From Chrysomallon squamiferum (lineage: Eukaryota > Mollusca > Gastropoda > Neomphalida > Peltospiridae): 64,000 nt of DNA. The position numbers and the translations under genes were made by a program. The stretch's first letter is position 1; each line of letters opens with the position of its first letter. The stretch covers positions 3,474,167 to 3,538,166 of the forward strand of contig CM022665.1 in NCBI GenBank assembly GCA_012295275.1. The letters run 5' to 3'. The notes below the pieces were generated by a model that saw nothing but the letters and a program-made list of their open reading frames with translations, was not told the DNA's origin and ran no database searches. Shown piece after piece: positions 55,480-64,000 of this stretch.

Positions 55480-56330
55480 TTCAGAATAATACTAGTTGGA
55501 TAAACGGATTAGCCATTATCCACGAGATTATCCCAGCGTGCACGAACGATGAGCTGATATTTATTGTACGGCAAATTTTAGAAGTCAGTTAACAGCGCTT
55601 AATACAGTGCACTAGAAGACTCCACAAAGGTGAGAAAATTCATCCAAATTTTTGTTAATGAGACTATGGTTTTGTTGCGTGTATCCCAAGCATCAACTAA
55701 TCGTTCAGCGAAGCGCAACCTCTTTCTATCGTTAAAACACGAAGAAAACCTAAATTAATGAATGCTAAAACATGGTGCATCACCGCGCGATAAATAATAA
55801 ATGTCTGGGACAATGTTTCGCAAGTTTTTTCCATCCCGTTAGGGACCCGATAGCATATGGCGAAATGGCGACCGAACAAGCCCAAAGGTCTGAGCTGGGT
55901 CTCGTACGATTGCAAATATATCTGTCGATCCAAATGCCGGATTGACTCACGAGACCTAAAACAGCCCGGGTTCAAGCTCGACAGATCTGAAATGTTAAGG
56001 GGAACATTGCCTGTTAATTATGTAGTTTATCAAATTAATTTGTCTACTTTTCATCGCATTGGCCTTTGTCTGGTTCGTTGAGCGAAAAGATCAATTGGGG
56101 CCACAATTGCAAGTTCTTTTTCTTCGGCGAGCCAATCTTAAAGACAAACCCATCTTCTAGAAATCGATTAATCAACTTTGGTTCGGCCAGGGTGAAACTT
56201 TGACGTTAATGTATGCAGATTATACCCAGGCTGTTTGCAGACGAACAATTAATGTCCGGCGGTACTTTCTGGGGCTGTGAAAAGTGTCTTTGTTTATCGT
56301 TGGTTTGTTTTGTAAAATTATTCATATGTC
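55480..56330. promoter_or_regulatory. 850-bp complex block, candidate enhancer
   Basis: The longest repeat-free, CpG-containing stretch outside the genes. It includes CCTTTGTCT (SOX/TCF-like), AATCGATTAATCAA and GGGGCCACAATTG. A - strand frame of 92 codons and a + strand frame of 74 codons overlap here, but neither has a family match or splice support. A conserved noncoding element is more likely than a gene. Confidence 0.35.
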
Positions 56331-57144
56331 CCAAACGTCAGTAGTTTCATGAGGAAAAACGGTTCTGAAGGTTTGTTGAATTCACTGAGCATTGCATTCA
56401 CTGAATAAATGAAAAACAAACATCCAGATTGTCGCCTTGTTTTTTTGTTTTTGTTTTTTTAAAGTTATTAAAATGATATTTATTTTCATCATCATTTCTG
56501 TTATTATTATTATCGTCATCATTATTTCTATTAATTTATAATTTAAAATTAAATTAAAAAGAAAAAAGAAAAGCCTTCTCAATGAGCAAAAAATCTATCT
56601 TGTACAGAACTTTCTGATGAGATCAATAGTTTCTTTAATAGAAGTGTTCCAAAAATGACCCATAACCACTTAAAAAAAAAAAAAAAAAAAATATAGAGAG
56701 AGAGAAAGAAATCTTAATAAGAAATTTATTTCTGTTCGTTTTCCCTATTTCTTTCCCACGCGGGTCAACTCACATAACAAAAAAAAAAAAAAAAAAATAA
56801 AAAAATATTAAAAAAAAGGAAAAAGAAAAACTATTAATAACTGAGTAAAATATTATTTCCTCGATATCTGTCTATATCTACGTCCGTTTAATTTTTTTTT
56901 TTTTTTTTTGTATTTCTTTTAGTACTCAGAACGCGTACATGTCTTCGTTTCTTATTCGTTAAATTTAAAAAAAAAAAAAAAAAAAGAGAGAGAGAGAAAA
57001 AAAAAAGGAAAAAAGAAAAGAAAAGAAAAAAAGAAAAAAAAAAAAAAAATCCTACTAGACGGAACTCTTTGAATTTGATTTAGGTAATTATCTGTAAAAA
57101 ATTTGTCACATTTGGCGCGAAGTGGAACGTATCGACAGTAAGGT

Positions 57145-57240
57145 TTTAAAGCTCGCGCTCTGCGGGAAAAGCACGAGAACTACTCTCGTCTGCGTCGATG
57201 CGCGTGCTCTCCGCGTGCAGACGGCGACTGGAGCACATGT
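57145..57240. promoter_or_regulatory. CpG-dense islet
   Basis: Thirteen CpGs fall within the 80 bp 57151-57230, in a landscape where CpG is scarce. The sequence includes TGCGTCGATGCGCG and CCGCGTGCAGACGGCG. It could be a promoter for an unannotated transcript or a CpG-rich enhancer. No TATA or clear open frame is tied to it. Confidence 0.35.
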
Positions 57241-57451
57241 TGAGACGTGTGCAGCAGTTTTGCACTTTTTTCTGGGATCAAGATTTATGTTTTAAAGAAA
57301 GCCACTCAAGTCGTCATCAAATATTAACATAATAAGATTAAAAGAAGCGATGGCTGGGTTATAACCAGCGTCCCAGAAACTTCACTTTGTTAACAGAAAA
57401 TGCATTTGTTTTATTAATAAAGTAAGATTTCGTGTACAAAACATTATAATG

Positions 57452-57501
<50 letters not shown>

Positions 57502-59647
57502 TGACAAAAGAAAAAAGAAATTAAAATTAAATTGAACTCTTTGGTTGTACAGAGATAAATTTTTCAGTTTGTAGATGCGCGTGAGTAATTATATGTATTT
57601 TATTATGGGGAGGTTGTTATTTTTTATTTTATTTTATTTTTTTATTTTTTTTATTTTTTTTTTTGTTTATTTTATTTTTTTGTTTTCTTTGTTTCAAAAC
57701 TATTTCTACTTTTTGTAGAAAAAAATCTTGACTTTTTAATATTTTTAATGTCTAAAAAAGAACTTAACTTTTAAGTTGTGCAGAAATATGTTTTCCATTC
57801 TCTAGGAGTAAATGATTATAAAATTAATGTCTGTGTTATAATATTATCACGTTATTTTGTATTTGTTTTTTTTGTTGTTGTTTTTTTTTTTAGTTGATTT
57901 TTTTTTTTTTTTTTCAAAATTGTTTTTGCCTTTTGTAGAAAAAGTTAACATAAACATTTTAGTTGTACAGAGATATAGTTTTCATTTCGTAGATACGAAG
58001 ATAAATCACAAAAGTGTCAGCTGAGATTAAATGCCAATATTTTTCGTTAAATATATTTATTTATTTATTTATTATTGCTATTATTTATTTATTTATTATT
58101 TATTATTATTACTTATTTATTTATTTATTTATTTATTTATTATTGCTATTATTTATTTTTTCATTTATTTATTTATCTAAGTGTTAGAGATATAATTCAT
58201 CTGTATTAAAGGTCATCATAATAACGTCACTACTTTAATTAAACATCTGGACCCGCGTAACGGATTAAAATTTTGTGTCAAGGATTACCGCTAAATGCTG
58301 CCTACCCTGCATGCCGGTTCCTTTAACCTACAAACTACTTAAATGACGGTCTGTAAATACTGTAATTTAAATTCGGGTGGTCAATACAAAATAAATTAAT
58401 TAATGGTTATGCGATACCTGCTGAATCAGTTCATAAAAAAAAAAAAAAAAAAAGAAGAAGAAGAAAAAAACTGGTTAGAAAAAGTATTTAAAATTTAACT
58501 AGCCAACCTAGAAAATGATGGGAGTCTGTAAATTAAAGCCGTGTTTTCATTTGTGGCAATTACAGGGATTAAGGTACCGACATCTTTACACAGCCGTCTG
58601 TATTTTGTTTCTTTAATATACCGAAATATTTTCGAAAGATAACTGCTGAGTAAATTCAAACTCTTTGATCTGTAACAAGGTTATCTTGATTGCGGATTTA
58701 AAAATTATTTTTAATTTACGTTTATTATCGTCAAATCCGCGATCATCAGCGGCTGAAAAGAAAAGAGAAAATATTATTGAAAAAGGTGACCTCTGACGAT
58801 TTCGTTACAGTTAATAAAATACTGTGGACTGTGATAAATTAGTGTTTATTTACTGCTTAACTTTAGGGCAGTGGGCAGTGACTCGAGATAAGCGAAAGAA
58901 AAAAAAAAAGAATAATTATTTAAAATTATTACAATAATAACAACAACAATAATAAAAACAGCAGCAGCAACAGCAGCAACATCAACAGTAACAATTATTA
59001 ATTAATTCCTTTATTCATAGACAAAAACTTCTAAATCAATACATAACCCGGTCAGTACAACTACTGCCCTAGGCCATTCCGGTAGTTCCTGTATTACCGC
59101 AACTAACATTATGTCGTGCAGAACAGAAATATTAATTAAATGTTTTGTTTGGAGCAGTCGGTCAAAACTAAGGTTTGTTAAAGTGGTTGACGATACACTT
59201 GACTGATGTAAGAACAGACAACCCGTATGTAGCTCCGAGCGACTTTTTATTCTTCAGCGGTTTCCCTCGTTCTCGAGGTGTTGGGTCATTGTTAAAGAAA
59301 TTCTCAGCAGATGCCCTGGTGAGGTCATTGCAGTGCCTGAAGTCAAATTCGACGGCATATCTCCTTTGATAAAATCACCTCGTTTGTTTCATTAGAGGCT
59401 TTTTTTTTTTTTTTTTTTCTCTGTCTCTCTCTCTCTCTCTCACTCACTCTCTCTTTTCAATGGTTTTAATTTTCTTTCAGATTGCTGTGACAGTTGCTCT
59501 GCAAACTGTGGTTTGAAAAAGCCGCAATTAACAATAAATTATGTGTGAGGGGTATGGAAGCGTAACAATGGAAGAACGGAAGAAATTGGCGGTTAGAGGG
59601 ATTCTGTAACTTGCCAGGATAAAAAGAGACGTGTCAGTAAAAATGTA

Positions 59648-59692
<45 letters not shown>

Positions 59693-59833
59693 CATCATCA
59701 TCATCATTACTATCATTATTATTATTATTATGATGATGATGATGTTGATTGTGCTGATGATGCTTGCAACCACGAGTTCAGAAATGGTGGCGTAATTATC
59801 ATGGTGAACTGACTTTTCAAGGAGAACGAGTTA

Positions 59834-59885
<52 letters not shown>

Positions 59886-60242
59886 GTTATTATTATTATT
59901 ATTTAAAAGGAAAAAAAAAGTATTAACTGTTAAAATATAGGGATGTATTGCACCTTACCTCTACGGCCGGGTATGACAATAATAAATCAATCAGTAAATC
60001 AACAAATAAATAAATAAATAAAGATGAAAATAAAATAAAAATAGGAGATTATAAATAAATAATAAATAATAATAGTTGTAATTATAGAAATGTGTATGGA
60101 TAGACAGATAGATAGATAGATAAATAGATAGATAGAGAGATAGATATAAAGACACAAATATAAATTTAGATATACAGAGACAGGCGGTAGCCTGAAATGA
60201 AACAAATTAGACTGTATTACTTTTTATAATTTATTTCTAAAT

Positions 60243-60344
<102 letters not shown>

Positions 60345-60479
60345 AGAATATTTGAATACTGAGTTGCGGAGAAGAAAGATTAAAACTCTGATACAATTAA
60401 AGAAAAACGGGGGAGAGAAAAAAAAAAAAAAAAAAAAAAAGAAGAGAAAAGACCGCATGGGTCCACACGTCGACATTAA

Positions 60480-60870
60480 TTAAAACGAACGCTGGGTTTC
60501 CTCCCCTTACCACTTTTGTATCCGCGGTGTCGAATTCTGTATTCACGATAATCTTATTTCAGTCAATAACTTCGGCATTACGGCAGAAAATTGGATATTT
60601 TCAAATAAATAGATTAACACAAGCGATAAACTCGTCAATTTGCACGGCCATTCACACTGAAAGAAAGGGTCAGTGGTGGACGACCTCGAATGACCTCGGG
60701 TGTTAGGTGGGGTCTCTTCGTAACGATGGGGGTTGTTAGCCCATTGGCCCCGAATTATAGCAGCATATGTCGTAGTAGCAGTAGTTCGAGCGCCGTGATC
60801 AGTCAGCTGCCGTAGTAATTAGGTACCTTTATCCTGGCTATTGTCAGTCAAGCAATTTGTTGCGAAAAAG
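60480..60870. promoter_or_regulatory. Complex block with a DR4 nuclear-receptor element
   Basis: Repeat-free. It contains CGACCT (60681-60686) and TGACCT (60691-60696), four bases apart, reading on the - strand as AGGTCA-nnnn-AGGTCG. The block also holds CAGCTG and several CpGs. Regulatory function is inferred. Confidence 0.35.
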
Positions 60871-61321
60871 AAAGATAAAAATATAATAAATAAATAAATA
60901 CATAAATAAATAAATAATCATAATAACGATGATGATAGAAAGATATAATCATTAATAAGGATTTTGTTAAAAGACAAACATCTATTTAATATTAATAAAA
61001 GGAAGACATTATTTCTTCTTTTTCTTCTTCTTTTTTGTTGTGTTTTGTTTTGTTTTGTTCTTTTTCATTTTATTTTATTACAGTTATAAATATTATACAT
61101 GACTATATTATAAAATTGCTAGAAGACATAAAAATGTATATCAAGTTCTGTGAGGAGTGTCATTTTTATTTGAACAGAAAAAAAATAATGAAATCACAAA
61201 TTTTGATGACTGTGAAATAGCACAAACTCAAGAATAAAGAAATTAAAAAAACAAAACAAAACAAAACAAATTACGGAAACCCTTACCGAATTAAATTAAA
61301 GGCTGCTAGAAACTGTTTAAA

Positions 61322-61374
<53 letters not shown>

Positions 61375-61379
61375 TGATA

Positions 61380-61411
<32 letters not shown>

Positions 61412-61702
61412 AATAATAATAATAATAATTTTAAAAAGAAAAAAGATATTAAAATTGAATTGAACTATTTGGTGGTACAGAGATACATTTTTCAGTTTGT
61501 AGATGCGAATGAGTGATTATATGTATTTTACTGCAATATTATGGGGAGGTTTTTTGTTTGTTGTTTCAAAACTGTAGTTCTACTTTTGTAGAAAAAAAAA
61601 TCTTCACTTATGATAATGTTTGTGTGTGTGTGTGTTTGATTGTAATACTTAGCTGTTATAGAGTATCTATCGTTTATTTAGCATGCTACAATCACACACG
61701 CA

Positions 61703-61748
<46 letters not shown>

Positions 61749-62789
61749 GAACTAAGGGAGAAAAGTAGTAACAGCCAACAAATTATTTTTATACAGTTAT
61801 CTCCCTTCCGTGTTCACGATAACTAAAGCAAGAATTGTACATGCATTATAGTTATATATAACAACAACAACAACAGTAGTAGTAGTAATAATAAATATAA
61901 TAATAATAATAATAATAATAACAAATTTGTTGTGTTTACTGGCTCCATACAATGTTAATTAATATTTTAACATCAACTATTAAATCAAACATATTATTCT
62001 GGTAACTACCGATGAAAGAAAATACTCTTTTTATTTTCCATCAAACCTTCGTATGTTTCGAACGCTGTTTTCTATAATCAAGACAAAACATACCACAAAC
62101 TTGCTGTGCTTGGAATTCACGTCAGTATGAAATAATGACTGAATTTGTAACGACATCTTTGCTATATCTGACTAGAGTGGATCAATAGCTCAAAGGAAGC
62201 TCCAAGTTGTATATACATTCTACACTGATCATGCCTAAAGTCTACGCTTTACGAAATAGTAACAGCCGGTTCGTAAAATATGTGTCTGGTACCATACGAC
62301 TCGCTGCTAGTACCTGCCATTTGTTTTCTTCCTAAATTATATTATTTAACTGGATTACAAATATGTTTGTATTTCTTTCAGTTAAATCATTTCTTTCCTT
62401 CATTCATTCCTGCGTTTAGTGATCAATAGATCGTATATTGTGAGTTAAATAAATATTTCCCTTGTGACTTTTACAAACTGACGAAGTTGATCTGTTCATG
62501 TTTTAAATAAACTACAGCGACAAACTTTTCCTGTCCCATTTATAAAAGTACACAGCACCTGTTCAGTGATGCGTAGACTGTCGTATTTAGAATGTGAAAC
62601 TGGACAAAAAGGTTAATGACACATTTACTTTTATGTCAAATACATGAATACAAATACGAAAGAGCAAATCTGTGTAGTGAGACAAAAAAAATACAAGAGT
62701 ACTTATAAAAAGTTAAGACTAATAAATAAACACACACACACACACGTATATATATATATATTTATAATAACAGTTATTACTATTACTGC

Positions 62790-62833
<44 letters not shown>

Positions 62834-63007
62834 GAATTTTTTTATTACACCGCATTAAAGATGTTTATGTAATCAGAGCTTCAGGGCAAATGTACCTCCG
62901 TCCTCCTTACGTCTGTACATGTCTGTGTTGTTAACCTCCAGGTGCTATTAAAACGTAGGCAAATAAAATACAAAACAAACTCAAAGTTTAATATAAAAAA
63001 AAAATCT

Positions 63008-63067
63008 TTATTTTATTATTAAATTTCAGTAACTGACATATTGCTTTAATCGATCTAAAACTTTATT
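63008..63067 (-). terminator. Polyadenylation signals of the right-end gene
   Basis: AATAAA on the - strand at 63067-63062, about 60 bp after the stop, and a second at 63013-63008. They support the stop and orientation of the partial gene at 63.1-63.8 kb. Confidence 0.6.
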
Positions 63068-63127
63068 TAAAAAAATGAAAGAAAGAAAAAGTAATATTTT
63101 CACAATCTGAAGTTAAAAGCTTGAGAA

Positions 63128-63812
63128 TTAAAAACTGATAACGTTGATAAGATCTCCCATCTTGATGAAAATTTTGTCGGTCATGTCGAAAATGCTTCTC
63201 TTTTTCATTCCACCGAACATATTTTCTGAAAAATAAAGAAAGAAAAAAATAATACGAGACATTGTTGTTGTTTTTTTTTTCCCAAAATGACGTTCTGGTA
63301 ATAATATTCAGTTACTTTCTTTTTTTTTTTTTAATCTCTCTCTCTCTTAATTTATTAATAAATTAAAAAGATATCAAGATTTAGTAGCTTTTCTACAAGA
63401 TATGGCTCTTCAGCATATCGAACTGAGCACTGGAGAATTTATGTGTATAAATTAAATTGATTATCAGTGCGAAGATGCACCATTAAAATAATACACCCGA
63501 GGTAACATTTGCTTTATCTTTGAGCAATCAGACAGAGGATATCTATTTGACAAATGTTATTACAGTTATAAGAATAAATGGATTTATCCTTTTAGACTTG
63601 ACAAAACATGAAGAAGAATAGAAATAATGCGCATGCGTACCTGCCATGGAGGTGAAAGCAGACATGAATCCAGTTTTAACCTTGGGAATAAGCTGAACGA
63701 TCTCTTTTCCCTTTCCAACCATCTTCTCACACATCTCCTTGACGTCGGGTTTAACAGCAGACATTTCGTCGACCATGTAGTTCATGAACTTGATGTTGAG
63801 CATTTGCATGAA
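63128..63812 (-). CDS. Unrecognised Met/Lys-rich protein, last two exons (partial)
   Basis: Join, - strand: 63812-63641 (172 nt, phase 0 start) and 63225-63128 (98 nt, ending TAA). Acceptor TTTTATTTAAG before 63812, donor GCAG|GTACGC at 63640, acceptor TTATTTTTCAG before 63225. The visible part is 89 residues, with about 13 Met, many Lys and one Cys (KEMCEK). It starts FMQMLNIKFMNYMVDEM, contains VGKGKEIVQLIPKVKTGF, and ends FIKMGDLINVISF. It looks like amphipathic helices without a Cys framework. The N-terminus, and any signal peptide, lies beyond the right edge. I do not recognise the family. The 3' UTR has AATAAA at 63067-63062. Confidence 0.75.
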
Positions 63813-64000
63813 CTTAAATAAAATTTAAAACAAATATCAGAAAAAAAAAAAAAAAAAAAAAAAATATCACTGTAGGCAGAAAATGTAGAATATATCATTT
63901 ATCATAGAATACGCCTGGTGTGAGTTGTAAAATGTGTGGACGTATAGTTATAAAACAGACAGTCTGTTTGTATAATGTTAAATGGAATTCCAGGTCTGTA

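Noticed and set aside
54840-55489. Several long open frames of up to 173 codons
   Set aside because: They translate the CATA/CA array into Tyr/Met/Cys/Val or His/Thr/Ile repeats on both strands; repeat artefacts.

Overview
This is nuclear DNA from an animal, most likely a lophotrochozoan invertebrate and probably a mollusc. It is AT-rich and packed with microsatellites ((ATT)n, (TTTA)n, (CT)n, (CA)n, (CATA)n). Its genes are split by spliceosomal GT/AG introns. The clade call is inferred from genome texture and protostome-like RUNX features and is only moderately firm. There is no bacterial operon, CRISPR array, rRNA or convincing tRNA.

The centre of the window is one complete RUNX (Runt-domain) transcription factor gene on the + strand. 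Its five coding exons (31439-31814, 40966-41079, 44296-44499, 44826-44957, 45286-46124) join in phase to a protein of 554 residues. The DNA-contact arginines of the Runt domain are all present, and the protein ends in the Groucho/TLE-binding peptide VWRPY. A TATA box, an initiator, an AP-1 site and two RUNX sites lie directly upstream. The first codons (MHLPT|D) hide an in-phase splice acceptor, like the proximal (P2) start of vertebrate RUNX genes, so a distal promoter is expected further left.

Head-to-head with RUNX, on the - strand at 24986-25065, is a first coding exon (26 codons plus 2 nt) that I read as SUPT3H (SPT3-like SAGA subunit). SUPT3H flanks RUNX2 in vertebrates in the same orientation, so the pair looks like an old linkage. 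A NRF1/YY1/E-box promoter block at about 30.2 kb could serve SUPT3H. Its later exons were not recognised, so most of 1-24.9 kb is probably intronic or intergenic. That region holds minisatellites, a 70-nt hairpin candidate (12097-12166), a triple RUNX-site cluster (9301-9390) and several complex, enhancer-like blocks.

Right of RUNX (46.1-63 kb) I see a long 3' UTR, then repeat-rich intergenic DNA with complex blocks (55.5-56.3, 57.1-57.3 and 60.5-60.9 kb). The last two exons of an unrecognised - strand gene (63812 to 63128) code for a Met- and Lys-rich protein. The most notable elements are the RUNX-SUPT3H pair, the dual-promoter signature, and the RUNX-site clusters suggesting auto-regulation.
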